Source: Actinomadura_E scrupuli
Lineage (GTDB): Bacteria; Actinomycetota; Actinomycetes; Streptosporangiales; Streptosporangiaceae
Length of the DNA: 64,000 nucleotides
Direction: 5' to 3'
Assembly (NCBI RefSeq): GCF_050971785.1
Contig: NZ_JBPCCU010000004.1
Location: forward strand, 663,218 to 727,217
Of this stretch, positions 35,778-44,078 are shown piece after piece. The position numbers and the translations under genes are program-made. The notes beneath the pieces were generated by a model. The model was not told the origin of the DNA and ran no database searches. It saw nothing but the letters and a program-made list of their open reading frames with translations. How positions within the stretch are numbered: the stretch's first letter is position 1; each line of letters opens with the position of its first letter.

Positions 35778-36560
35778 ATGCATGACCTCGCGCAACCACT
35801 CAACGGCATGAATGCGCTGGTCATCGGAGGCGGGGGCGAAGGCATCGGACGCGCGATCTCGCGGGCGTTCACCATGGCGGGCGCAGCCGTCGCCGTCGCG
35901 GACATCGATCCGGAGCGAGCCCGCGATGCCGTCCAGGAGTTGACGGAGTTCGGCGCCCGGGCTGTAGCGCTCACCGGCGATGTCCGGTCCGGGTCCGCTG
36001 TGGACGGCTTCGTCGCACATACCATCGCCGAGTTCGGCCGACTCGATACGCTCGTCACCGTCGTCGGAGGCCAGGTCGCGTTCGTTCCCGCGGTGCGGCT
36101 GCACGAGATGAGCGACGACGACTGGGATCTGGCGTACGAAATGAACCTTCGCTATGTGGCACGGGCGGCCCGCGCCGCGATCCGTGCGTTTCTGGCCCAG
36201 GGGAGCGGCGGATCGATCGTCAGCGTCGGTTCGGTCACCGGCATCATGGCCGCGCCCATGCAAGCCGGTTACGGCGCTGCCAAGGCCGGCCTCGCCAGTC
36301 TCGCGAGGACCGTCGCCGCGGAGTACGCCGGTGACGGAATCCGCATGAACATCGTGGCGTGCGGCGCCATCTCAACGGCGACGGCGAATTCCGCACATCC
36401 CGACGACGAGGTGCCCGAGATTCCGATGGGCCGCCTCGGCGTACCGAACGATGCCGCCGCAGCCGCCGTTTACCTGGCTTCACCGTTCTCGTCCTACGTG
36501 ACCGGTCAGAGTCTGGTGGTCGACGGCGGCGTTACGGTACGCGGTCCGTTCTCGGTCTGA
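35778..36560 (+). CDS. Short-chain dehydrogenase/reductase (SDR)
   Basis: This 260-aa classical SDR has the cofactor motif VIGGGGEGIGRAISRAF near residue 20 (TGxxxGIG-like, with an unusual Gly-rich start), an acidic VADIDPERA that favours NAD(H) over NADP(H), the active-site serine in SVGSVTG near 152, and Y165-x3-K169 in GYGAAKAG. The C-terminus ends in SPFSSYVTGQSLVVDGGVTV, typical of FabG-like members. The ATG at 35778 follows AAGGA. Substrate unknown; no operon partner. Confidence 0.9.
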   Translation: MHDLAQPLNGMNALVIGGGGEGIGRAISRAFTMAGAAVAVADIDPERARDAVQELTEFGARAVALTGDVRSGSAVDGFVAHTIAEFGRLDTLVTVVGGQVAFVPAVRLHEMSDDDWDLAYEMNLRYVARAARAAIRAFLAQGSGGSIVSVGSVTGIMAAPMQAGYGAAKAGLASLARTVAAEYAGDGIRMNIVACGAISTATANSAHPDDEVPEIPMGRLGVPNDAAAAAVYLASPFSSYVTGQSLVVDGGVTVRGPFSV

Positions 36561-36913
36561 TCAGTCCCGGAACCGCGGTCCATGTAGAAACAGCCACCTG
36601 AACGCACTCTCATCGGCTACTTGTTCACTTGAGGCACGGCCGGCCCGGCAGGGTTGGAACCGAATGCTGTCCACCACCACCTATTGCGGTGGGGACCACC
36701 CCGGCCTCGGGCATCCCGCAGCCGACGGCCTCCCGGCAAATCCAGCCGGACGGTACGGTCGATCTCGAAGGCAGCTCTTTCAGCCAGGACGTACGCCCGT
36801 GCGACCAGGGCCGCCAGGTGACCTTCACGCACGAACCGGGCGGGGTCTCTGACGGCGGAGGAGACCGGAGCCGTCAGGAGTTCGACCAGACCCGAAAGGG
36901 GGCTTTCCCACCG
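36561..36913. other. No gene recognised, 353 bases
   Basis: A minus-strand open frame crosses here (with PARFVREGHLAALVARAYVL) and a plus-strand frame is also open, but neither has a family pattern or start signal. The minus-strand string may be a relic of a lost gene. Confidence 0.35.
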
Positions 36914-37315
36914 ATGCCATTCCCAGATGCCCTGGCGCGTTTCAACCGGAGGGTCACCAACCGTGTCGCGAGGCCGTTCGCGAAACGTCTTCCCGGTCTC
37001 GCCGTGGTTCACCACAAGGGCCGCAGGTCCGGCCGCCCCTACGAGACTCCCGTCAGTCTTTTCGTGCGACCTGGCGGGTACGTCGTGGCTCTTACGTATG
37101 GTCCCGAGCGCGACTGGGTCAAGAACGTCATCGCGGGCGGAGGATGTGAGCTGGAGTTCAGGGGGAAGACCATCCGGACACGGGAGCCCAAGGTCGTACG
37201 CGATCCGGACCGCGCCGACATGCCGCTCGGCGTACGCCAGTTCCTCGGGCTGGCCGCCGTCACCGACTTCCTCCATCTGACCGAGGTCGTGGAACAGCCG
37301 GAGGCGCCAAGGTAG
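36914..37315 (+). CDS. Deazaflavin-dependent nitroreductase-family protein
   Basis: This 133-aa protein has the family core AVVHHKGRRSGRPYETPVSL, then VALTYGPERDWVKNVIAGGG, and LRxGxTIRT-like basic strands, as in F420-dependent Ddn-like proteins. The start at 36914 gives the usual N-terminus (MPFPDALARFNRRVTNRVAR); the frame is open further upstream, but no start there has family support. It is the second such gene in the window, only moderately similar to that at 22843. It is convergent with the methyltransferase that follows. Confidence 0.85.
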   Translation: MPFPDALARFNRRVTNRVARPFAKRLPGLAVVHHKGRRSGRPYETPVSLFVRPGGYVVALTYGPERDWVKNVIAGGGCELEFRGKTIRTREPKVVRDPDRADMPLGVRQFLGLAAVTDFLHLTEVVEQPEAPR

Positions 37316-37356
37316 CTGGCGCAGGCGTGTAAGCCGGCGGGCACCGCGGCTCTCTG

Positions 37357-37977
37357 CTACGAGCGGCGGGCGGCGATGACGTTGTCGATCAGGATGCCCG
37401 CAGTGCCGTCGGGGCCGGTGGCCTCACGCTCCGGGGAGTCGACGCGCTCCACGGTCCACTTTCCCAGGTCCAGGCCCAGGGACCCGAGGGTCTCGTGACT
37501 TGTGGGGAACTCGGCGTCCGCGTGCTCACTCCAGGGCGGGGCCGCTCCGTGCTCGACGATCAGCAGCAGGCCCCCGGGCGTCACCGCACCGGCCGCCCGG
37601 CGCAGCACCTGGTCGCGCGGGAAGTCGATCGGCGACTGCAGGAACTGGGCCGAGACCAGGTCGAACTCGCCCTCGGGAAACCCATGGGCCAGGTCGTGGC
37701 GCTCGAAGGTCACCCGGTCTGCCAGGCCCGCCTCGGCCACGTGGGCGGCGGCGCGCTCCAGGGCGGTGGCCGAGATGTCCACGCCGAGCACCAGCCAGCC
37801 CTGCCGCGCCAGCCAGACGGCGTCACCGCCCTCGCCGCAGCCGAGGTCCAGCGCCCGGCCGGGCTTCAGCGGCTCGACTATCTCGGCCATGACCGGGTTG
37901 ACCCTGCCGCTCCAGATTCGGTTCCTCTGGCGGTACCGTTCCTCCCAGAACCGCTCCGCCTCGTCGGTCGCCGTCAT
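37357..37977 (-). CDS. Class I SAM-dependent methyltransferase
   Basis: This 206-aa protein has motif I RALDLGCGEGGDAVWLARQG, an acidic end of strand 2 (VLGVDISATAL), and motif FDLVSAQFLQSPID. The N-terminal ERFWEERYRQRNRIWSGRVN is typical of the thiopurine-/tellurite-resistance-like subgroup often annotated simply as class I methyltransferases. The methyl acceptor is unknown. It is separate from lexA, which lies about 230 bases upstream on the same strand. Confidence 0.85.
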   Translation of the reverse strand: MTATDEAERFWEERYRQRNRIWSGRVNPVMAEIVEPLKPGRALDLGCGEGGDAVWLARQGWLVLGVDISATALERAAAHVAEAGLADRVTFERHDLAHGFPEGEFDLVSAQFLQSPIDFPRDQVLRRAAGAVTPGGLLLIVEHGAAPPWSEHADAEFPTSHETLGSLGLDLGKWTVERVDSPEREATGPDGTAGILIDNVIAARRS

Positions 37978-38205
37978 GCCTCGTCCCCCGATCGGCTCGT
38001 GGCCGCCACCGTCGGCGGCCGGATACCTCGCACAGCGTGCCCGCGCCGCGCGCTCACTGCCAACCCGCGTTGCCAGTTCGGCAAAGGAAACGGTGACCCG
38101 GGCACTGATGGGCCGATGAATGTTCAGTCGCTCTCACCGGCCTGCTCGGCGGCCTGGTGTGGGATCTGTCGTCCGTCGGTACGTGACTCGTCGGCCGAAC
38201 GAGCG

Positions 38206-38868
38206 TCAGACGCTGCGCAGCACCGAGACGACGACGCCCAGCACGGTGGCGTGGTCGCCGTCGATGACCTCATAGGCCGGGTTGCGCGGCTCGAGCAGGA
38301 CGTGGCCGGCGCGGCGCCGGTACACCTTGACCGTGGCCTCCCCATCGATCATCGCGGCCACGATCTGTCCCGAGTGGGCCTCCTGCTGCTGGCGCAGCAC
38401 GACGATGTCACCATCACAGATCGCGGCCTCGATCATCGAGTCCCCGCGGACCCGCAGCGCGAACACCGTGCCCCGGCCGGTGAGCCCGCGGGGCAGTTGC
38501 AGCAGGTCGTCGACGTGTTCCTCCGCCAGGATCGGGATCCCCGCGGCGATCTCGCCAATTACCGGTACGGCCACCGAGTCGCCACCCGGCTCCGTCGGCC
38601 GGGACCCCGGCAGGAAGGCCCGCACGTCGATCGGCCGGGAGACGGTCGCACCGCGCCGCAGAAAGCCCTTCTCCTCCAGGCTTGCCAGGTGCTTCGACAC
38701 CGAGGACGACGACCGCAGCCCCACCGCGTCACCGATCTGCCGAACGCTCGGCGAGTACCCGTACCGGACAACCCAGTCCCGGATCACGAGCAGGATACGC
38801 TGCTGCCGCGCCGGCAGACTGGAGGTGTCCAACTGCTCGAACAGGTCATCTTCGTCGTAGGCGGTCAC
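38206..38868 (-). CDS. lexA: LexA SOS repressor
   Basis: This 220-aa protein, counted from a GTG at 38868, has a winged-helix DNA-binding domain with LPARQQRILLVIRDWVVRYG and SPSVRQIGDAVGLRSSSSVS (recognition helix), then a protease domain with the cleavage site A109-G110 in IGEIAAG and the catalytic dyad S144 (RGDSMIEAAI) and K181 (EATVKVYRR). It represses DNA-damage genes and self-cleaves on RecA filaments. An in-frame ATG 24 bases upstream is the alternative start; neither has a strong ribosome site. No obvious GAAC-N4-GTTC-type SOS box was seen in the leader, which is unusual for an autoregulated lexA and hints at a paralogue. Confidence 0.9.
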   Translation of the reverse strand: MTAYDEDDLFEQLDTSSLPARQQRILLVIRDWVVRYGYSPSVRQIGDAVGLRSSSSVSKHLASLEEKGFLRRGATVSRPIDVRAFLPGSRPTEPGGDSVAVPVIGEIAAGIPILAEEHVDDLLQLPRGLTGRGTVFALRVRGDSMIEAAICDGDIVVLRQQQEAHSGQIVAAMIDGEATVKVYRRRAGHVLLEPRNPAYEVIDGDHATVLGVVVSVLRSV

Positions 38869-39144
38869 CGGCCGAATGATAGGGGCCCGCACCCGCGAGC
38901 CCGGAACGACCCACCGAACGACCCCCTCAACGCCGAGCGGCCCATGAGCTCCGACCCGGACAACATCAGCGACAGGTCAGCGCTCAGGGCCAGGTCTGCC
39001 GGGAGCAACGCGGGTCGGACGGATTCGGCTGCGTCGCTGCGAGAGATTTCTCCGGGGCCGTGTCGATCCGCGGGCCGCTCGTTCGACGTGTGGGTGCGAG
39101 TGCGAGGGCCGAGAGGCGGCCCCCCATCGGACGAGGAGAACGCG

Positions 39145-39561
39145 ATGCCGAAGTACATGCTGATCATGCGGGGCACCGATGAGTCGAACGCGGCCCTGAG
39201 GGCCGGGTTCGAAGAGTTGGCGGCCACGACGTACCGCTACATCGAGGAGCTGGTCAAGGCCGGCGTGTTCGTCGCAGCCGAAGGGCTGGACGATGCGGGC
39301 AAGGGCGTCGTGGTCGACTTCAGCGGCGAGGCCCCGGTGGTCACGGACGGGCCGTACGGGGAGACCAAGGAACTGTTCGGGGGCTACTTCCTGCTCGATG
39401 TCGCCTCGAAGCAGGAGGCGGTCGAGTGGGCCAAGCGGGTCCCGTCGGTCACCGGGTCCAAGATCGAGGTCCGGCGGGTGGCCGGGGACGACGAGATGCC
39501 GCAGGACGCCGAGGGGTCCGTCGAGGAACGGGCCGGGAGCGAGAGCACCGGCCGGATCTGA
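39145..39561 (+). CDS. YCII-related DGPF-domain protein, partner of ECF sigma factor
   Basis: This encodes 138 aa. Start ATG at 39145 behind GAGGAGAACGCG. The core motif is VVTDGPYGETKELFGGYFLL, with MPKYMLIMRGTDESN at the N-terminus. The long open frame upstream of this start is an artefact of GC bias. The stop overlaps the ATG of the following sigma factor by one base (TGATG), so the two are coupled. Role as for the DGPF protein at 29754: co-encoded with, and probably under, the sigma factor. Confidence 0.9.
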   Translation: MPKYMLIMRGTDESNAALRAGFEELAATTYRYIEELVKAGVFVAAEGLDDAGKGVVVDFSGEAPVVTDGPYGETKELFGGYFLLDVASKQEAVEWAKRVPSVTGSKIEVRRVAGDDEMPQDAEGSVEERAGSESTGRI

Positions 39562-40775
39562 TGGGGACGGTCGACGTCGAGGCCGTCTGGCGGATCGAGT
39601 CGGCGCGGATCGTCGCCGCGCTGACCCGGTTCACCGGCGATTTCGGGCTGGCCGAGGATGCCGCCCAGGAGGCGGTGGCCGAGGCGCTGGTGTCGTGGCC
39701 GCTCACCTCTCCGGCCAATCCGGCCGGCTGGCTGATGGCCACGGCCCGGCGGCGGGCGATCGACGCGATCCGCCGCCGGACCGCCCTGCAGGACCGATAC
39801 GCCCTGCTGGCGACCGGCCCGGTGGTCGACGAGGACATCGACCCCGACCGCATCGACGACGACCTCCTGGCGCTGATGTTCGTCAGCTGCCACCCGGTGC
39901 TCTCTCCCGAGGCCCGGGTGGCGCTGACCTTGCGCGTGGTCGGCGGACTGTCCACCGAACAGATCGCCCGCGCGTTCCTGGTACCCGTGCCGACCGTGCA
40001 GGCTCGCATCACCCGGGCGAAGAAGACGATCGCGGCGGCCGGGGTGCCGTTCGAGCTGCCGCCGGCCGGTGAGCGCCGGGAACGGCTGGGCGGCGTGCTC
40101 AGTGTCGTCTACGTGATCTTCACCGAGGGGTCGACGGCCACGTCGGGCGACCGGCTGCTACGCCCCGGCGTCGCGTACGAGGCGATCCGGCTGGCCCGTA
40201 CGCTGGCCGCGCTGCAGCCGGACGAGCCGGAGGTGCACGGTCTGCTCGCGCTGTGCGAGCTGACGGCCGCGCGCTTCCCGGCCCGGACCGGCCCGGATGG
40301 TTCGCCGATCCTGCTGGCGGACCAGGACCGGCGGCGGTGGGACTTCTCGGCGGTCCGCCGTGGGCTGGCCGCGCTGGCCAAGGCATCGGCTCGCGGGCTC
40401 GGCCCCTACGGCCTGCAGGCTGCGATCGCCGCCGCCCACGCGTCGGCGCCGTCGGTGGAGGCGACCGACTGGGACCGGATCGTGGTGCTCTACGAGGCGC
40501 TCGGCCGGGTCGCGCCCTCGCCGGTGGTCGAGCTCAACCGGGCCGTCGCCGTGTCCATGGCCTCGGGTCCGGCGGAAGCCCTGGCCATGGTGGACGAGCT
40601 GATCGCCTTGGACCGGCTCCCCGGGTCGCATTTGGTTCCGACCGTACGCGGTGAGCTGCTGGCCCGCCTCGGCCGGCGAGCGGAAGCGCGCGCCGAGCTG
40701 GAGCTGGCGGCTGGGCTGTGCGCCAACCAGCGCGAACGCTCAGTGCTGCTGCGCAAGGCGGCCGCGCTGGGCTGA
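39561..40775 (+). CDS. ECF42-type RNA polymerase sigma factor
   Basis: This 404-aa protein has region 2 (LAEDAAQEAVAEALVSWP), region 4 (VALTLRVVGGLSTEQIARAF, then TVQARITRAKKTIAAAG), and the long ECF42 C-terminal domain with VYVIFTEGSTATSGDRLLRP, LLALCELTAARFPARTGPDG and LNRAVAVSMASGPAEAL repeats. It is clearly paralogous to the factor at 30122 in every segment, but distinct enough that each pair may answer its own signal. Nothing downstream appears to belong to the operon. Confidence 0.9.
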   Translation: MGTVDVEAVWRIESARIVAALTRFTGDFGLAEDAAQEAVAEALVSWPLTSPANPAGWLMATARRRAIDAIRRRTALQDRYALLATGPVVDEDIDPDRIDDDLLALMFVSCHPVLSPEARVALTLRVVGGLSTEQIARAFLVPVPTVQARITRAKKTIAAAGVPFELPPAGERRERLGGVLSVVYVIFTEGSTATSGDRLLRPGVAYEAIRLARTLAALQPDEPEVHGLLALCELTAARFPARTGPDGSPILLADQDRRRWDFSAVRRGLAALAKASARGLGPYGLQAAIAAAHASAPSVEATDWDRIVVLYEALGRVAPSPVVELNRAVAVSMASGPAEALAMVDELIALDRLPGSHLVPTVRGELLARLGRRAEARAELELAAGLCANQRERSVLLRKAAALG

Positions 40776-40854
40776 CCTCTCCAGCGCGGCCGACCGGGAT
40801 TCGAGTGCGGCCCCCCGGAGGACTGGTGATCTGTTCTGGAGGGGGCCGTGGCGG

Positions 40855-41253
40855 TCACCGACCCAGCCCGTAGGCCGAACGGTGAGCCGGGGTGTCTTCG
40901 AGCGGCGTCCAGCTGAGCACCTCGCCGTCACGGGCTCGCACGAGCCAGATCAGGGTCAGCCGGGCTTCGGCGTCATCATCGAGACCGAGGTGCGAGCCCG
41001 TCGTGTGCCCGAGGATGGCGACCATCTGGCCGTCGGCCGCGAGGGTGCGCGGATAGAGGACATAGTCCGGAAAGTCGGCGAAGTACGCGGCCCACGCCTC
41101 GGCGTTGGCCGCGCGTCCGATCACCGGCTCCTCATCGAAGACCCTGAGCTCGTGGTCGGCGCTCATCAGGGTCGACAGGCCAGCGGTGTCCGCGCGGTTG
41201 ATGCGGTCCACGAAGCTGATCGCGACAGCCACCGGCGGCTGCGGCGTTCTCAT
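40855..41253 (-). CDS. NTF2-like/SnoaL-fold protein
   Basis: This 132-aa protein fits the cone-shaped NTF2-like fold: N-terminal helix VAVAISFVDRINRADTAGLS, then LMSADHELRVFDEEPVIGRA, WAAYFADFPDYVLYPRTLAA, and strands ending LIWLVRARDGEVLSWTPLED. Members range from small-molecule cyclases to plain binding proteins; no catalytic residues can be assigned. It is single and convergent with the sigma-factor gene. Confidence 0.75.
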   Translation of the reverse strand: MRTPQPPVAVAISFVDRINRADTAGLSTLMSADHELRVFDEEPVIGRAANAEAWAAYFADFPDYVLYPRTLAADGQMVAILGHTTGSHLGLDDDAEARLTLIWLVRARDGEVLSWTPLEDTPAHRSAYGLGR

Positions 41254-41576
41254 GCCGACGATTGTCCCAGGCCCTGCCCCTCACCCCCTCCGTGATCACG
41301 CACCGTCAGGCTGAGGCATGCCATTAGTCTGCCATTGGGAATTGATCGGCCGGCCGGTTAGAATCTTATTATTCCGCTGATTTAAAATCTGGCCCCCGAG
41401 GGTGGCCGGGAGCGTAGTCGAGCTGTTACTGAAATCGTGCCGCGGAGTGTCACGCCGCGGGAAGTCAAGGGTCATCCCTTGCGCAGCTGGGACAGCCTTC
41501 CGCTCCGACTGAATCAAACCATTCTTCAGGCATGTCGTCTCCGGCCTGCCTATGCCAGGAAATGAGAACCCATGTA
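41254..41576. other. Intergenic region with an AT-rich core, 323 bases
   Basis: No gene seen. Around 41335-41390 the composition drops sharply (GAATCTTATTATTCCGCTGA), which stands out in this DNA and may hold divergent promoters for the NTF2-like and SnoaL-like genes. A confident -35/-10 pair could not be assigned. Confidence 0.4.
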
Positions 41577-42341
41577 ATGAGCACCAAGGCCATGACCACC
41601 AAGGAATTCGTCGTTCACGCGATCACCGACATGACCGCCGGCAACGACATCGGCGGTGCCATTGAGCGGCACTTCGCGCCTGACTTCGTGCAGCACAGCC
41701 CGATCTGCCCGGTCGGGCTGGACGGCCTACGGGCGACGGTGCAGTACGCCCGGGCGATCGGGGGGAGCTACACCGCGCTGCGCGTCCTCGGCGACGGCGA
41801 CTGGGCCGTGATCCACGCGCGGAAGACCGGCCTGACGCAGAGTGCGCTCGTCCTGTTCAACATCTACCGCGTCGCGGACGGCAAGGTCGCCGAACACTGG
41901 GAGGCGATCCAGTCGGAGCCCGCCGAGATGGTGGGCGGCCGGACGATGGTCGACGGGGCCACCGAGATCACCGATCTGGACCGTACCGAGGACAACCGCG
42001 AGCTGGTGCGCGGGCTGATCGAGAACGTCTACATCGGCGGCGACCGTTCGGCGCTGGCGGACCACTTCGACGGTGACGCGCTCATTCAGCACAACCCGCA
42101 CCTCCCTGACGGGGTACCGGCGTTGCGCGATGCCCTGTCGGACGACCCGGTGGCCTATGTGATGCTGCACCGGATCATCGCCGAGGGGAACTTTGTGTTC
42201 ACCCTCTCCGAAGGGATCAAGGACGGCAGCACGTATGTGCTCTATGACATGTTCCGGGTCGCCGACGGAAAGATCGTCGAGCACTGGGACGTGGTCACCG
42301 AGTTGCCCGCCGAACTGCCGCACGACAACGGAGTGTTCTGA
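41577..42341 (+). CDS. Tandem SnoaL-like domain protein
   Basis: This 254-aa protein is built of two SnoaL-like domains in tandem. Matching halves: ERHFAPDFVQHSPICPVGLD with ADHFDGDALIQHNPHLPDGV, and YRVADGKVAEHWEAIQSEPA with FRVADGKIVEHWDVVTELPA. SnoaL-like proteins include polyketide cyclases and many stress-related proteins of unknown activity. The ATG at 41577 gives MSTKAMTTKEF; an upstream in-frame ATG lacks a ribosome site. Confidence 0.85.
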   Translation: MSTKAMTTKEFVVHAITDMTAGNDIGGAIERHFAPDFVQHSPICPVGLDGLRATVQYARAIGGSYTALRVLGDGDWAVIHARKTGLTQSALVLFNIYRVADGKVAEHWEAIQSEPAEMVGGRTMVDGATEITDLDRTEDNRELVRGLIENVYIGGDRSALADHFDGDALIQHNPHLPDGVPALRDALSDDPVAYVMLHRIIAEGNFVFTLSEGIKDGSTYVLYDMFRVADGKIVEHWDVVTELPAELPHDNGVF

Positions 42342-42417
42342 ACCCGCCCGCACGGCATCGACGGCTGCGAAACCAGAGAACCCAGCTCGGACACGTGGTC
42401 TGAGCTGGGTGATGTGG

Positions 42418-42489
42418 TGGGCGATACTGGGATTGAACCAGTGACCTCTTCCGTGTCAGGGAAGCGCTCTCCCGCTGAGCTAATCGCCC
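42418..42489 (-). tRNA. tRNA-Val(GAC)
   Basis: Acceptor GGGCGAT/ATCGCCC, anticodon loop CTGACAC between CTTCC/GGAAG, T-arm with GGTTCAATCCC. 72 nt without encoded CCA. Its 3' half is almost identical to that of tRNA-Val(CAC) at 49802. Confidence 0.97.
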
Positions 42490-42502
42490 GGGAACCTGCT
42501 CG

Positions 42503-42573
42503 AGGTGGAGACGGGATTTGAACCCGTGTACACGGCTTTGCAGGCCGTTGCCTCGCCTCTCGGCCACTCCACC
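42503..42573 (-). tRNA. tRNA-Cys(GCA)
   Basis: Acceptor GGTGGAG/CTCCACC, anticodon loop CTGCAAA in stem ACGGC/GCCGT, T-loop GTTCAAATC. The U73 discriminator is as expected for Cys. Second gene of the Gly-Cys-Val cluster. Confidence 0.97.
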
Positions 42574-42600
42574 GTGAGGCCGACCTGGGTGGCCCCTCAG

Positions 42601-42672
42601 AGCGGAAGACGGGATTCGAACCCGCGACCCTCACCTTGGCAAGGTGATGCTCTACCACTGAGCCACTTCCGC
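42601..42672 (-). tRNA. tRNA-Gly(GCC)
   Basis: Acceptor GCGGAAG/CTTCCGC, anticodon loop TTGCCAA in stem TCACC/GGTGA, T-arm GCGGGTTCGAATCCCGT. First gene in the minus-strand cluster Gly-Cys-Val, an order common in actinomycetes. Confidence 0.97.
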
Positions 42673-42821
42673 GTGCGCTCCCCCGGGGGTCTCCCGTGAG
42701 GCGACGAGGAAAACCTTAGCCAATCCTGGCCGGATCCCCAAACCGGATTCCCCGTATGCCGCCGTCCGGCGGTCCGGGGCGCCCTCCAGCAGAAGGCCCC
42801 CGGCAGGGGCGCAGGGGGCCA

Positions 42822-43274
42822 TCAGGGCCGTCCCACCTGCTCGGCGTACCAGACCACCCCGGCCACGTGGACGGCGATCTCCCGCAGGGTCCAGTTCGGC
42901 GCGCGAGGGGTGTCCCATTCGTCCGGGCAGGACGCGTAACGCAGCTCGTAGCACTGCCCGAGGCGGGTCAGGCGCTGACGGGCCTCGGCCAGGTCGAGCT
43001 CGGTGAAGCGGGCCCAGTCACCGTCGAGCGTGACCATCCGCCCATGCCAGCCGTCCGGGATCGTGGGGGCACCGGCCAGCAGCGCCTCCACCTCGGCCAG
43101 GTGATCGATGAGGTGGTCGGTGATGCGGCGGAGGGCCTTGTGCGGGGTCCAGACGTTGCCGCCGTCGGTGACCAGCGGCCGGCCGTCCCAGGCGAGCCAG
43201 GCCGAGGCCAGGTCCAGCGAGCGGGTGACGGCGGCGGAGACCAGGGCGCCGGGGGCGGTGAGCGGTGACGACAT
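42822..43274 (-). CDS. DinB-like/mycothiol-dependent-isomerase-fold protein
   Basis: This 150-aa helical-bundle protein has spaced HKALRRITDHLIDHLAEVEA and NWTLREIAVHVAGVVWYAEQ segments, whose histidines resemble the three-His metal site of DinB-like and mycothiol-dependent enzymes. The ATG at 43274 lies back to back with the ArsR gene, and the two share a 42-base intergenic region. Control of this gene by that ArsR protein is therefore plausible. Activity unknown. Confidence 0.7.
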   Translation of the reverse strand: MSSPLTAPGALVSAAVTRSLDLASAWLAWDGRPLVTDGGNVWTPHKALRRITDHLIDHLAEVEALLAGAPTIPDGWHGRMVTLDGDWARFTELDLAEARQRLTRLGQCYELRYASCPDEWDTPRAPNWTLREIAVHVAGVVWYAEQVGRP

Positions 43275-43319
43275 GCTTCGATCGTGGGTGAACAATGCTT
43301 CGCCTAGTGTCGAAACATG
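43272..43319. promoter_or_regulatory. Inverted repeat spanning the divergent DinB-like/ArsR starts
   Basis: CATGCTTCGA (43272-43281) and TCGAAACATG (43310-43319) form a 10-bp inverted repeat with one mismatch whose outer bases are the two start codons; a further ATGCTTCG lies between. Likely operator for the ArsR protein, by position only. Confidence 0.45.
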
Positions 43320-44078
43320 CCTGCGTACGACTCCGACATCGCCCCCGTGGCGGCGCTCATGGCCGATCGCACCAGGGCCGCCATGCTCACCGCGCTGCTC
43401 GGCGGCCGGCCCCTGGCGGCGGGGGAGCTGGCCCGTACCGCCGGTGTGACGGCCCAGACCGCCAGCTCGCACCTTGCCCGCCTCCTCGACGGCGGCCTGG
43501 TGACGGTGCTGAAGCAGGGCAGGCACCGCTACTACGAGCTCACCGGACCCGACGTGGCCGAGGCGATCGAGGCGCTCGGCCGGATCGGGCCGCCCATCCA
43601 GGTGCGCAGCCTGCGGCAGTCCAGGGCCGCCCAGGCGCTCCAGGCGGCGCGCACGTGCTACGACCATCTCGCCGGCCGGGCGGGCGTCGAGCTGTTCGCC
43701 GCCCTGCGGGGCAACGCTCTCATCCACCCGGAGACCTGCCATCCGACCGGCGAGGGGGAGCGGCGGCTGGCCGCGATCGGGCTGGACGCGGCCGTGCTGC
43801 GCGGCACCAGGCGCCGTCTCGCGGGGCCCTGCCTGGACTGGACCGAGCGCCGCCCCCACCTGAACGGCGCGCTCGGGGCCGCGATCACCGGCCGGGTGGT
43901 CGAGCTGGGCTGGTTCCGCCGGGCCGCTGTGCCGCGCGCGCTCACCCTGACCGCCGAGGGCGAGGCCGGTTTGCGGGAGGTTTTCGGCTGTTCCATCGGC
44001 GCACCCGTCACACTGGAATCATGGAAGACGCCTTCGCCCACGTCGGGGGAGTGCTGGCCACCGGCCTCGCGGACCTGA
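43317..44078 (+). CDS. ArsR-family transcriptional regulator
   Basis: This encodes 253 aa. The N-terminal winged helix (about 10-90) has LMADRTRAAMLTALLGGRPL, GELARTAGVTAQTASSHLAR (recognition helix) and VTVLKQGRHRYYELT (wing). The C-terminal 150 residues (LRQSRAAQALQAARTCYDHL onward) match the longer ArsR type of actinomycetes that lacks the Cys metal site of ArsR/SmtB. It probably represses its divergent DinB-like neighbour. The last 58 bases overlap the start of pabB in another frame, and the final 25 residues look non-conserved, so the true end may have been extended by mutation. Confidence 0.85.
   Translation: MPAYDSDIAPVAALMADRTRAAMLTALLGGRPLAAGELARTAGVTAQTASSHLARLLDGGLVTVLKQGRHRYYELTGPDVAEAIEALGRIGPPIQVRSLRQSRAAQALQAARTCYDHLAGRAGVELFAALRGNALIHPETCHPTGEGERRLAAIGLDAAVLRGTRRRLAGPCLDWTERRPHLNGALGAAITGRVVELGWFRRAAVPRALTLTAEGEAGLREVFGCSIGAPVTLESWKTPSPTSGECWPPASRT

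Noticed and set aside
36617..37276. Minus-strand 219-codon frame opposite the nitroreductase at 36914
   Set aside because: The plus-strand frame has clear DDN-family motifs; the minus frame does not, apart from one helix-like string before 36913 noted as a possible relic.
37495..39144. 550-codon extension upstream of the DGPF gene at 39145
   Set aside because: Runs antisense through the methyltransferase and lexA; a strong ribosome site and family start are at 39145.
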